Assembly: GCA_036499825.1 (NCBI GenBank)
Contig: DASYCZ010000062.1
Span: 62,001-126,000 of the forward strand
DNA: 64,000 bases
Source of the DNA: Paradevosia sp036499825
GTDB taxonomy: Bacteria > Pseudomonadota > Alphaproteobacteria > Rhizobiales > Devosiaceae
Direction of reading: 5' to 3'
The notes under the pieces were generated by a model. That model was not told the origin of the DNA, ran no database searches, and worked only from the letters and a program-made list of their open reading frames with translations. A program made the position numbers and the translations under genes. This document shows, one piece after another, positions 42,297 through 50,460 of this stretch (position 1 is the stretch's first letter; every line of letters starts with the position of its first letter).

Positions 42297-43847
42297 TTAC
42301 TTGTCGTCGTGATAGCCAATCAGGCCGCGGAGATTGCCGCGCGGCGTGACCTGGACTTCGTAGGGCAGGTCCTTGCTGTAGAACAGCTGATAGCCCTGGT
42401 CGGACACGATGTAGTAGGGCACGTCCGCGGCGAGGATCTTGGCAGCGCCCTGGTAGGCGGTCTTGCGCTCATCCTGCGTCAGGGCCGAACGGCCTTCCTG
42501 CAGCAGCTTGTCGACTTCGGGGTTGGAATAGCCGCCCCAGTTGGTCGGGCCGCCCGTGGTCAGCTGCGAGAACAGCAGCCGGTCGGGATCGACGATGTTG
42601 AGCCAGCCGAGCAATGCGATCTGGTGCATGCTCTTTTGCACATAGTTGGTCGAGAACGACGGCCAGTCGGTGATCTGCGCCTTGGCGTCGACACCGGCTG
42701 CCTGCATGGTGGCCTGGATGAACTCGATGGCCTGCACGCGGTTCGGATCCTCGCTGTGCGTCGCCAGCGTCACCGTCAGCGGCTTGCCGTCCTTGTCGAG
42801 GATGCCGTCGCCATTGGTGTCCTTCCAGCCTTCTTCGTTGAACAGCTTCACGGCGCCGTCGACATCGAACGGCGGCTGCTTGATGTCAGCCGAATAAGCC
42901 CAGGAAGAGGGCAGGATCACCGAGTTCGCCGCCACGTCCACGCCCTGGTAGATGTCGTTGACGATGGTGTTGCTGTCGATCAGCATCGAGAACGCGTCGC
43001 GCATCTTGGCGTCGGCGAGCAGCGGGTCCTTGGTGTTGTAGTTGATGTAGGTGACGCCCAGGCCCGGGATCACCACATTGCCGAAACGGCTGTCGGCCTG
43101 CAAGCGCTTGATGTCGCCGGGAGACAGCGGCGCCTGGATGACGTCCAGGTCGCCGGCCTCGAAGGCCTGCGCACGGGCGCTGTTGTCGCCGATGATCTTC
43201 AGCGTCACGTGATTGACCTTGGGGGCGCCGCCCCAATAGTTCGGGTTGGGCTCGAGCTGCAGGTCGCTGCCGTGGTTCCAGGCCGTGAGCTTCATCGGGC
43301 CGGCGCCGAGCGGCTCCTGCGCGATCTTGGCGCCGCCTTCGACAGCGGCCTTGGACACGATGCCCATGTCGAGATAGCTGAGCAGCGGCGCGTAGGGAGC
43401 CGACAGCGTGAACTTCACGGTGTTGTCGTCAACCGCCTCGACGGCCTTGATCGGTGCGAACAAGGCGCGCTGCGGCGCATTGAACTTGGGATCGGTGATC
43501 GTGGTGAAAGTATAGACCACGTCGGCCGCCGTCAGCGGCGAGCCGTCGGAGAACTTGAGACCCTTGCGCAGGTGGAAGACCCAGGTCGTCGGATCGGGGT
43601 TTTCCCAGCTTTCGGCCAGGTCCGGCACGGCCGTCAGCGACGGCGTGATGTGCACGAGGCCTGCATAAACGAGGTCCGCGGTCCGATAGGCCGTGGTGTC
43701 GGTGGTCAGCCGCGGGTCGAGCGTGCCGGCATCGACGTCGGTGCCGATCACAATGGTGTCCTTGGCATTCTGGGCCCAGGCGGGCGCTCCCATGCCCAGG
43801 CTCAGCGCCAATACGGCGGCGCTGGTGGTCAACAGCAGTTTCTTCAT
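42297..43847 (-). CDS. Family 5 ABC substrate-binding protein (peptide/opine/nickel class)
   Basis: 516 residues from ATG 43847 with AAAGGGA before it. A Sec signal peptide (KKLLLTTSAAVLALSLGMGA...WA) ends near residue 25. GTLDPRLTTDTTAYRTADLVY, LAESWENPDPTTWVFHLRKG and KFSDGSPLTAADVVYTF are the family 5 core motifs. It binds the transported compound in the periplasm for the DppBCDF-type complex encoded downstream. The exact ligand is unknown; the hydrolases in the operon suggest an acylated or amidino amino compound. Confidence 0.9.
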   Translation of the reverse strand: MKKLLLTTSAAVLALSLGMGAPAWAQNAKDTIVIGTDVDAGTLDPRLTTDTTAYRTADLVYAGLVHITPSLTAVPDLAESWENPDPTTWVFHLRKGLKFSDGSPLTAADVVYTFTTITDPKFNAPQRALFAPIKAVEAVDDNTVKFTLSAPYAPLLSYLDMGIVSKAAVEGGAKIAQEPLGAGPMKLTAWNHGSDLQLEPNPNYWGGAPKVNHVTLKIIGDNSARAQAFEAGDLDVIQAPLSPGDIKRLQADSRFGNVVIPGLGVTYINYNTKDPLLADAKMRDAFSMLIDSNTIVNDIYQGVDVAANSVILPSSWAYSADIKQPPFDVDGAVKLFNEEGWKDTNGDGILDKDGKPLTVTLATHSEDPNRVQAIEFIQATMQAAGVDAKAQITDWPSFSTNYVQKSMHQIALLGWLNIVDPDRLLFSQLTTGGPTNWGGYSNPEVDKLLQEGRSALTQDERKTAYQGAAKILAADVPYYIVSDQGYQLFYSKDLPYEVQVTPRGNLRGLIGYHDDK

Positions 43848-43890
43848 CTTTCGTCCCTTTGCGATGATGGTTGGGCGCATGTTGTCGTCG

Positions 43891-44925
43891 TTAATTCCCT
43901 GCAGCGCGAGCCTTCCGTGCCGGTGTCCCCTCGGCATGGTTAAGCCTGGTACGGCGGAGATGGGCGAGGTAAGGCACCAGCACATTGTGCAGGGCCCCCT
44001 GATCGGGTGCATGGCGGTATTCGAAGCAGCGCACGCCCGGCCGGGCGAGATTGGCCACATCGTCCGCCCCGGTGGCATAGATGACCGCATCGCATTGCTC
44101 AACCACTTCGGCGACATCGGGCGCCGCCGACCAGGTGACGCGGATGTCGGCGACGTGCGGCGCGAATTCGCGGATGCTGGGGCGCATGATCGCGATGTAA
44201 TCCTTGAAGTGGGTGACCGCGGCGACGCGCGTGCGCGGGTCGAGGCTTGCCAGCGCCTGCCGGGTTTTTTCCGATGGAATGAAGCGCAGCGCCAGGATGC
44301 GGGCTTCCTTGACCAGAGCCTGCACTTCCTTGTCTCGATGGACGAAAGTCAGCACGACGTCGGCCTCGGCGCAGATCGCGCGGGCAGCCTCTGAGGCCTG
44401 TAACTGCTCAAGGGTCACGATGCGGACCGTGTCGTCGGGCGCCAGCACCGGCTTGATGTCCTCGACATAATCCTGGGTCGGGCCCACGAAGATGCCGCAG
44501 AACACGATGTTGAGCCCGGTGCGCGGCTTGCGCAATTGCGCCTGCGCGGCGACCATCGACACCAGCGCCGTCGCCGAGATGCCCAGATGCTCGGCCTTGC
44601 CGATCAATGCCTCGATATCAGCGCGCAGGGCATGCGTGGGCAGATGCTCGTGCAGTTGTGCGTATGGGTCGCGGCCGGTGAAGGCGCCGAGGCCGCGCTT
44701 CATCTCGATCAGCCCGTCGTCACGCAACTCCTGGTAAACCTGGCTCACCGTCATGGGCGCAATGCCGAGGTCCGCCGCCAATTGCCGGACGGAGGGCAGC
44801 TTGGTGCCGTAGGCCATCTCGCCATGCGACAGCACATAACTCAGCAATCCATGCAGCTGCGTGCCCACCGGCACGGGCAGCGACTTGTCGATCGACGAGG
44901 CGTCGATAGGGAATTGACTGAACAT
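43891..44925 (-). CDS. GntR-type regulator with an unusual C-terminal sensor domain
   Basis: 344 residues. Residues about 20-85 are a GntR winged helix of the YtrA kind (LPSVRQLAADLGIAPMTVSQ, then VYQELRDDGLIEMKRGLGAF). The remaining 240 residues do not look like FCD, UTRA or aminotransferase domains; alternating hydrophobic strands and helices (LNIVFCGIFVGPT, DDTVRIVTLEQL, EADVVLTFVHRDKE) suggest a Rossmann or binding-protein-like fold. It is the first gene of the ten-gene - strand run and probably controls it. No Shine-Dalgarno sequence precedes the ATG; a palindrome lies five bases upstream. Confidence 0.8.
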   Translation of the reverse strand: MFSQFPIDASSIDKSLPVPVGTQLHGLLSYVLSHGEMAYGTKLPSVRQLAADLGIAPMTVSQVYQELRDDGLIEMKRGLGAFTGRDPYAQLHEHLPTHALRADIEALIGKAEHLGISATALVSMVAAQAQLRKPRTGLNIVFCGIFVGPTQDYVEDIKPVLAPDDTVRIVTLEQLQASEAARAICAEADVVLTFVHRDKEVQALVKEARILALRFIPSEKTRQALASLDPRTRVAAVTHFKDYIAIMRPSIREFAPHVADIRVTWSAAPDVAEVVEQCDAVIYATGADDVANLARPGVRCFEYRHAPDQGALHNVLVPYLAHLRRTRLNHAEGTPARKARAAGN

Positions 44926-44929
44926 TGAT

Positions 44930-44951
44930 GTGTTCTAACCGATTGATACAC
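44930..44951. promoter_or_regulatory. Imperfect palindrome before the gntR gene
   Basis: GTGTTCTAACC and GATTGATACAC are partial inverted copies (7 of 11 positions, with GTGT/ACAC ends intact). The position directly before the start codon fits an operator for autoregulation. No other clear element was seen in the 44926-45155 divergent gap. Confidence 0.35.
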
Positions 44952-45155
44952 CGGACCCTAATGAGGAATTAACATCAACGCAATAACCGCGCGCAACAAA
45001 TGCGCACCTGTGGAATATGCGCGGAAATTAGGCGAGAAACGTAGGAAAATCAGCATTGTTTTGTCACGATTACCACAGGCGGGCAGTTCCCAGCCGGCCA
45101 GAGTCATCGTAAAGACGAGTCCAGAAGCCCGATCCGAGGCGCAAGGAGTGTACTA

Positions 45156-46130
45156 ATGGATTATGTCAACCTCGGCCGGACCGGCCTCAAGATTTCACGT
45201 CTCGGCCTTGGCTGCATGACCTTCGGCTCGCCTTCCTGGCAGCCCTGGGTTCTCGATGAAGCCGCCACCACGCCGATCGTCGAAAAGGCCATCGACCTGG
45301 GCATCAACTTCTTCGACATGGCCGACATGTATTCGCTCGGCGAGAGCGAGGCCGTCGTCGGCCGCATCCTCAAGCCGCGCGTGCCGCGCCACAAGCTCGT
45401 ACTCGCCACCAAACTCTACAACCCTATGAGCGCCGACGCCAATGACCGTGGCCTGTCGCGCAAGCACGTCTTCGAGAGCGTCGACGCCAGCCTCAAGCGC
45501 CTGGGCACCGACTATATCGACCTCTACCAGTTGCATCGCTTCGACTACGGCACCCCGCTGGAAGAGACGCTCGATGCCCTCAACGATGTCGTGCGCATGG
45601 GCAAGGTTCGTTATCTCGGTGCGTCCTCGATGTTCGCCTGGCAGTTCATGAAGGCCATCGGCTTGCAGCGCCAGCACGGCTGGGCCCCGTTCGTCTCCAT
45701 GCAGCCGCACTACAACCTCATCTATCGCGAGGAAGAGCGCGAAATGCTGCCGCTGTGCCTCAGCGAAGGCGTGGGCGTCATCCCATGGAGCCCGTTGGCG
45801 CGCGGCCTGCTCGCCGGCAAGCGCGAGGGCACCACGACCCGCGCCGAGACCGACAAGACCATCCGTAACCTCTATGATCGCAGCAAGGTCCAGGACGACG
45901 CCGTCATCGCGGCCGTCGAAAAGGTCGCGGCCCGCCACGGCAAACCCATGGCCCAGATCGCCTATGCCTGGGTCGCGACCCGCCCCGCCATCACCGCCCC
46001 GCTGGTCGGCATCTCCAAGCTGCACCAGTTCGACGACGCGGTCGCGGCGCTCGATATCAAGCTGACGGACGAGGATGTGCGGGAAATGGAAGCGCCCTAT
46101 GCACCCAAGGCGGTCGCGGGACACGTGTAA
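45156..46130 (+). CDS. Aldo/keto reductase
   Basis: 324 residues. LGRTGLKISRLGLGCMTFG opens the family fold; the catalytic tetrad is visible as Asp and Tyr in FFDMADMYSLG (about 52-62), Lys in LATKLYN (about 86) and His in YQLHRFDYG (about 126). GISKLHQFDDAV near 285 is the NADPH-binding region. It reduces or oxidises a carbonyl/sugar hydroxyl with NAD(P)H in the cytosol. Its neighbours are a sugar-acid operon, so a sugar dehydrogenase role is possible but only inferred. AAGGAG lies eight bases before the ATG. Confidence 0.9.
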   Translation: MDYVNLGRTGLKISRLGLGCMTFGSPSWQPWVLDEAATTPIVEKAIDLGINFFDMADMYSLGESEAVVGRILKPRVPRHKLVLATKLYNPMSADANDRGLSRKHVFESVDASLKRLGTDYIDLYQLHRFDYGTPLEETLDALNDVVRMGKVRYLGASSMFAWQFMKAIGLQRQHGWAPFVSMQPHYNLIYREEEREMLPLCLSEGVGVIPWSPLARGLLAGKREGTTTRAETDKTIRNLYDRSKVQDDAVIAAVEKVAARHGKPMAQIAYAWVATRPAITAPLVGISKLHQFDDAVAALDIKLTDEDVREMEAPYAPKAVAGHV

Positions 46131-46156
46131 GCCGGCATCTGAGCGGTGGGCTCACT

Positions 46157-46195
46157 CCCACCCCTGTCCCCCTTGCGGGAGGGGGCAGGGGTGGG
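46157..46195. repeat. GC-rich intergenic palindromic repeat
   Basis: CCCACCCCTG plus CCCCCT pair with AGGGGG plus CAGGGGTGGG around a short loop. It lies between the convergent reductase and ATPase genes, where it could terminate both. It belongs with the elements at 34888-34993 and 56303-56346. Confidence 0.65.
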
Positions 46196-46221
46196 GTGCG
46201 CAACACCGCCAGGACCAACCG

Positions 46222-47283
46222 CTACGCGGCCAGCCCCATATTCACCCCAGTGGCATCGAAGAAATACGTCCGCGCCTTATCCAGCTCCAGCCAGATCTCG
46301 TCCCCCGGAGCAAACGTATAGCGATCCTTCAACACCGCCGTGACCTGCACGCCATCGGCATCCGCGGTCAGCACCGTCTCCGAACCCGTCGGCTCCAGCA
46401 CCACGACCTTGGCTTTCAATGCGCCGCCGCCGGCGGTATCGGCGACCCGCAAATGCTCCGGCCTGATCCCCAGCGTCATCGCTTTGGCGCCCGACGCCGG
46501 CACGGACAGGGCCTGTCCGCCCGCGGTCACGAAGCCGCCGGCCTGGCTTTGCCCGTCGAGAAAGTTCATCGCCGGCGAGCCGATGAAACTGGCGACGAAC
46601 CGGTTGGCCGGTGTGTCGTAGAGCTCCAGTGGCGTGCCGATCTGTTCGACTAGCCCATCGCGCATGACTACGATGCGGTCGGCCATGGTCATGGCCTCGA
46701 TCTGGTCGTGCGTGACGAAGATCGTCGTCGTCTTCAGCCGGTGATGCAGTGTCTTGATTTCGGTGCGCATCTGCGTCCTGAGCTTGGCATCGAGATTGCT
46801 GAGCGGCTCGTCGAACAGGAACACCGCCGGGTCGCGCACGATGGCGCGGCCCATGGCGACACGCTGGCGCTGGCCGCCCGACAATTGCTTGGGCAGCCGC
46901 TGCAGCAGGTCCCCCAGCCCCAATATGTCGGCGGCGCGTTTCACCGCTGCGTCGATCTCTGCCGGCTTGCGCTTCTGCAGCCGCAGCGAAAAGCTCATGT
47001 TCTCGGCCACGGTCATGTGCGGATAGAGCGCGTAGTTCTGGAACACCATGGCGATGTCCCGATCCTTGGGCGGCAGCTCGTTCACCACGCGCTCGCCGAT
47101 GCGCATGGTGCCCGAGGTGATCTGCTCGAGGCCGGCGATCATGCGCAGCAGCGTGGACTTGCCGCAGCCCGAGGGCCCGACCAGCACCACGAATTCGCCG
47201 TCCGGTATCTCGATGTCGATACCGTGCAGGATCTCGACATTGCCGAACGACTTGGTCAGATGCGCGATGGAAACCGGCGCCAT
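46222..47283 (-). CDS. ugpC: Sugar ABC importer ATPase (MsmK/UgpC/MalK type)
   Basis: 353 residues, the normal length for MalK-type ATPases. Walker A GPSGCGKST (about 36-44), FQNYALYPHMTV, signature LSGGQRQRVAMGRAI (about 134), Walker B FLFDEPLSNLDA and the switch His in VTHDQIEAMTMADR are intact, followed by the MalK-type regulatory barrel (MTLGIRPEHLRV). It is the last gene of the - strand operon and the only sugar-type ATPase in the window, so it probably powers the permeases at 54479-56268 and perhaps the others. The symbol refers to the group, not to glycerol-phosphate specificity. Confidence 0.88.
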   Translation of the reverse strand: MAPVSIAHLTKSFGNVEILHGIDIEIPDGEFVVLVGPSGCGKSTLLRMIAGLEQITSGTMRIGERVVNELPPKDRDIAMVFQNYALYPHMTVAENMSFSLRLQKRKPAEIDAAVKRAADILGLGDLLQRLPKQLSGGQRQRVAMGRAIVRDPAVFLFDEPLSNLDAKLRTQMRTEIKTLHHRLKTTTIFVTHDQIEAMTMADRIVVMRDGLVEQIGTPLELYDTPANRFVASFIGSPAMNFLDGQSQAGGFVTAGGQALSVPASGAKAMTLGIRPEHLRVADTAGGGALKAKVVVLEPTGSETVLTADADGVQVTAVLKDRYTFAPGDEIWLELDKARTYFFDATGVNMGLAA

Positions 47284-47285
47284 CT

Positions 47286-48446
47286 CTACTCCTTGAACAT
47301 CTTGATGGCTTCAGCCGTCGGCTCGACGCCGATGCCCGGCCGTTGTGGCACCACATAGGCGCCTTTCTCGACCACGAACTCGCCCTCGATGAACCGGCCT
47401 GTGCGCTCGATGATGGTGTGCTGGAACTCATGGCCCGCCACCGCCTGGACCGCGGCGCTGGCCTGGATCGAGGCCGCGAGGAAAATGCCGAGTCCGATCG
47501 TTGCGTGCGGCATGACGATGCGGTGGTGGGCCTGCGCATACTGGCTCATGCGCATGAACTGCGTGATCCCCACATGGCCCATTTCCGGCTGCACGATGCT
47601 CGGCGCGCCCTTCTCGATGCGCAGCGCCACGTCGAACACATGCCGCCATTCCTCGCCCGCCGCGGTCGGCACCGGCGAACGCCTGGTGATCTCGGCGAGG
47701 CCGTTGATGTCCTCCGGATGCACCGGGGCCTCGATGAACCACGGATTGTACGGCAGTACGCGATGCGCCAGCGCGATGGTCTCGATGTCCGTGTAGGCCC
47801 AGTGCAGGTCCGCCGCGATATCGGCCGTCGGCCCCAGCGCCTCGCGCAGCGTCTTGAACTCCAGCGCCACATCGTCGACGGCGGGACCAGCGAACTTGAA
47901 CTGGTTGAAGCCCTTGGCCTGCCAGCTCAGCGCCAGCTCGGCCCGCGCCTGCTCGTTGGGACCCGGCAGGCCCGACACGTAGCCCGGCAGCCGCTCATGC
48001 CGGAGGCCGCCCAGGAGCTTGGCAACCGGCACGCCATGGATCTTGCCGCAGATATCCCACAGCGCGATATCCACCGCCGCCAGCGCGTCGTGATAAAAGC
48101 CGCCGTCATAGCCGCGTACGCGCATCAGATCATAGAGATCCTCATAGATGACGCTGACATCCAGCGGATCGCGGCCGACCAGGAACACCGTGAACAGGTC
48201 GCGGATGATCGCCAGCACCGCCCCGGGCGCCACGATGCCATAGGTCTCGCCCCAGCCGATGATGCCGTCATCGGTTTCGAGCCGCAGGATGATGGATTTG
48301 TCGGTGGCAGGGTAAACCGTCCGGTTGCCGCCACGCACGAAATAGCCGCGCTCGTTGATGGTCTCGCCCGGGCGCAACTCGCCCAGATAAGGCTTGTCGC
48401 GTGGAATTTCGAGCTGGAAGGCTTCGACGCGCTTGATGCGGCTCAT
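47286..48446 (-). CDS. Enolase-superfamily sugar-acid dehydratase (mandelate racemase type)
   Basis: 386 residues. The capping domain (IKRVEAFQLEIPRDKPY) is followed by the barrel; metal ligands can be seen as Asp in IAADLHWAY (about 213), Glu in WFIEAPVHPED (about 238) and Glu in AAGEEWRH (about 264), with His in VMPHATIGLG (about 320). These proteins abstract a proton next to a carboxylate; in sugar operons they usually dehydrate aldonic or aldaric acids to 2-keto-3-deoxy acids. A kinase for 2-dehydro-3-deoxygalactonate is encoded nearby, so galactonate or a relative is a plausible substrate. It ends three bases before the ATPase gene start. Confidence 0.85.
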   Translation of the reverse strand: MSRIKRVEAFQLEIPRDKPYLGELRPGETINERGYFVRGGNRTVYPATDKSIILRLETDDGIIGWGETYGIVAPGAVLAIIRDLFTVFLVGRDPLDVSVIYEDLYDLMRVRGYDGGFYHDALAAVDIALWDICGKIHGVPVAKLLGGLRHERLPGYVSGLPGPNEQARAELALSWQAKGFNQFKFAGPAVDDVALEFKTLREALGPTADIAADLHWAYTDIETIALAHRVLPYNPWFIEAPVHPEDINGLAEITRRSPVPTAAGEEWRHVFDVALRIEKGAPSIVQPEMGHVGITQFMRMSQYAQAHHRIVMPHATIGLGIFLAASIQASAAVQAVAGHEFQHTIIERTGRFIEGEFVVEKGAYVVPQRPGIGVEPTAEAIKMFKE

Positions 48447-48458
48447 ATCGCGGTTTCC

Positions 48459-49385
48459 CTAGGTGTTGGAGGCGGGCAGCGGCGCTGCCAGCAGATCGTG
48501 CAGTTCGGTTAGGATGGCGCCGATCTCGGCCAGGCCCCGCTCGTCGAATTTCGGCAGCGGCGCACGCGTCAGCGCATTGTCGAGCAGTCCGCGCTGCACC
48601 AGCGTCTCCTTGGTGAGCGTCATGCGATAAATGAGCTGAATCAAGAGGATCGGCAGGGTGCGGATGTAGATCTGGCGAGCCTTGGCATGGTCGCCGCCCG
48701 CATAGGCCCCAAACAGCGCCACATGCGCGTCGACGATTTCGAGCGCCGGCATGGCCGCAACGGCGCCGCGCTCCAGTTCGTCATAAAGATGCCGCGCCCC
48801 GCCGCCGCCGATGACGCCCTTGAGCGAGGCCGGTGCGCCGGCGATCAGCCCGCTGATGCGCGGCCCGGAGGGCAGGGTCTCTTCCTTTATATAGGCAATC
48901 TGCGGAACGGCCTTCGCCACGGCCAGAATGGTCTCGATCGGCAATCCGCTACCGACCGGCGGTTGGGCGTTCTGCAGGATGATCGGCAGGCTGGCCCGCT
49001 CGGCGATGGCGGAAAAGAATGCCACCAGCGCCGGGATCTCGGTGCCGATGCTTGCAGGCGCCATCACCATGGCGGCGGTCGCCCCGGCGGCCCGCCCCTC
49101 GTCGGAAAGCGCCACCACTTCGTCGACGGTGTTGCCACTGGCGCCGACCACGAAGGGCAGGTCGCCCACATTGGCGCCGACGATGCCGATGAGCGTCCGG
49201 CGTTCATCGAGGCTCAAAAAGTTGAATTCGCTGGCGACGCCCGGAAACACGATGCCATGCGCTCCGGCGCCGACCGCGAACTGCACCAGGCGTGCCATGG
49301 CCTTGGGATCGATCGCTCCGTCCTGCCGGTAGGGCGTGGGCAATACCGGCAGAACCCCGATCAGGGGCGGAGACTCGGAAGACAT
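48459..49385 (-). CDS. Dihydrodipicolinate synthase-family lyase/dehydratase
   Basis: 308 residues from ATG 49385; upstream extension of the frame crosses the operator region and is excluded. The Schiff-base Lys is present (IAYIKEETLPSG, about 167). The usual carboxylate motif G-T-T-G-E is GVASE (about 48) and the catalytic Tyr of the usual YNVP motif is Gln (IILQNAQPPVG, about 138). That argues against DapA itself and for a branch acting on 2-keto-3-deoxy acids, either cleaving or dehydrating them. It is the first gene of the operon with the dehydratase and the ATPase, divergent from the kinase. Confidence 0.83.
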   Translation of the reverse strand: MSSESPPLIGVLPVLPTPYRQDGAIDPKAMARLVQFAVGAGAHGIVFPGVASEFNFLSLDERRTLIGIVGANVGDLPFVVGASGNTVDEVVALSDEGRAAGATAAMVMAPASIGTEIPALVAFFSAIAERASLPIILQNAQPPVGSGLPIETILAVAKAVPQIAYIKEETLPSGPRISGLIAGAPASLKGVIGGGGARHLYDELERGAVAAMPALEIVDAHVALFGAYAGGDHAKARQIYIRTLPILLIQLIYRMTLTKETLVQRGLLDNALTRAPLPKFDERGLAEIGAILTELHDLLAAPLPASNT

Positions 49386-49395
49386 CAGCAAGGCC

Positions 49396-49421
49396 TGTTC
49401 TACATGTTGGAACAATGTTTC
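49396..49421. promoter_or_regulatory. Candidate IclR operators in the divergent gap
   Basis: GGAACAATGTTTC (49409-49421) resembles the GAAAC-NNN-GTTTC pattern bound by KdgR-type IclR proteins. TGTTC...GAACA arms (49396-49414) overlap it around a central ACATGT. The sites are ten to forty bases before the - strand start codon and about 85 bases before the kinase, so they could serve both operons. Confidence 0.5.
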
Positions 49422-49504
49422 TAAGTGTAGAAAGCTAGAGGGCGGCATGCTAGCTGTCAATCGCCCGCCGCATACCCCGGGCCGTCTTCGTTTAGGAAGT
49501 TGTG

Positions 49505-50401
49505 ATGATTTTGCTGGTGGATTGGGCGAGCTCGGCGCTCGGATTGCATAGCGTCGGTAACGACGGCGCGGTGCTGGCGAGTCGCCAGTCGGGCAGTGGC
49601 ACGCGTACAGTGACCGATGGCGATTTTGCCGCTGTCCTTGCCCGTGAAGCCGGCGACTGGCTGGCCGCGAGTGATGCCATCTATGTGGTTGGCATGGCCA
49701 CGGGTCGTGGCGGCTGGGTTGAAACCCGCTACGCACCGGCGCCCGCCGGTATCGAGGGGCTGATCGCCGGTGCCAGGGACTTGGCCGTCGCCGGAAAGAC
49801 CATCACCTTCCTGCCCGGCGTCTCTGTCGCCATGCCGCTGCCCGATGTCATGCGTGGCGAGGAGATCAAGGTCTTCGGGCTCGGTGATCTCGGCGATGCC
49901 CACATCATCGTCCCCGGCCATCACAGCAAGTGGGTGAGCCTGCAATCCGGCTATGTGGCGGGTTTCGCCACTTACATATCCGGCGAGGTCTTCGCGCTGC
50001 TCGCCAAGGATTCCATCGTGTCCCGGCTAATGCCGGAAGCTTCGCTGCCCTCCGACGCAGCTTTTCTGCGGGGTATCCAGGCGGCGCGGCAGGGTGGGGA
50101 TCTCGGGGGCGGCGTCCTGCGCCGCCTGTTTTCCGCCCGCAGCCTTGTCCTGAGCGGGGGCCTGCAGCCTGATGATATCCGTGATTATCTGTTCGGCCTC
50201 TTGACCGGTGGCGAGATCGTCGAGGCCCTGACCGAATTCGATGCCGGCGTCGGCAGCGATTTCGCCATTCTGGGTACCGGCGCCCTCAGCGTCCGCTACC
50301 AGCAGGCGCTGCGATTGTTCGACCGCAAGGCAGTGCTGCACGAGCCGGTCGAACTGGCCGCAGCCGCCATCGCGCGCCTCCACAGGCGTCGGCAAGTTTG
50401 A
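49505..50401 (+). CDS. dgoK: 2-dehydro-3-deoxygalactonokinase
   Basis: 298 residues from ATG 49505, with AGGAAG six bases upstream (GTG 49502 directly before it is the alternative). ILLVDWASSALGLHSV is the first phosphate loop, LPDVMRGEEIKVFGLG (about 113-128) and IIVPGHHSKWVSL are DgoK hallmarks, and LVLSGGLQPDDI the sugar-kinase adenosine region. It phosphorylates 2-keto-3-deoxygalactonate (or a stereoisomer) at O-6. It opens the + strand operon; its TGA overlaps a possible TTG start of the fusion gene, though I favour a later start there. Confidence 0.9.
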   Translation: MILLVDWASSALGLHSVGNDGAVLASRQSGSGTRTVTDGDFAAVLAREAGDWLAASDAIYVVGMATGRGGWVETRYAPAPAGIEGLIAGARDLAVAGKTITFLPGVSVAMPLPDVMRGEEIKVFGLGDLGDAHIIVPGHHSKWVSLQSGYVAGFATYISGEVFALLAKDSIVSRLMPEASLPSDAAFLRGIQAARQGGDLGGGVLRRLFSARSLVLSGGLQPDDIRDYLFGLLTGGEIVEALTEFDAGVGSDFAILGTGALSVRYQQALRLFDRKAVLHEPVELAAAAIARLHRRRQV

Positions 50402-50403
50402 CT

Positions 50404-50433
50404 GGAACATCATTTCAGAATATGGAACAAAAC
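50404..50433. promoter_or_regulatory. Candidate IclR operators before the fusion gene
   Basis: GGAACATCATTTC (50404-50416) and GGAACAAAAC (50424-50433) repeat the GGAACA-NN-TTTC wording of the site at 49409-49421. They lie just upstream of the favoured start GTG 50461, fitting autoregulation. Confidence 0.42.
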
Positions 50434-50460
50434 CCTGCAGAGCCAGGATCCGGAGTTGTC

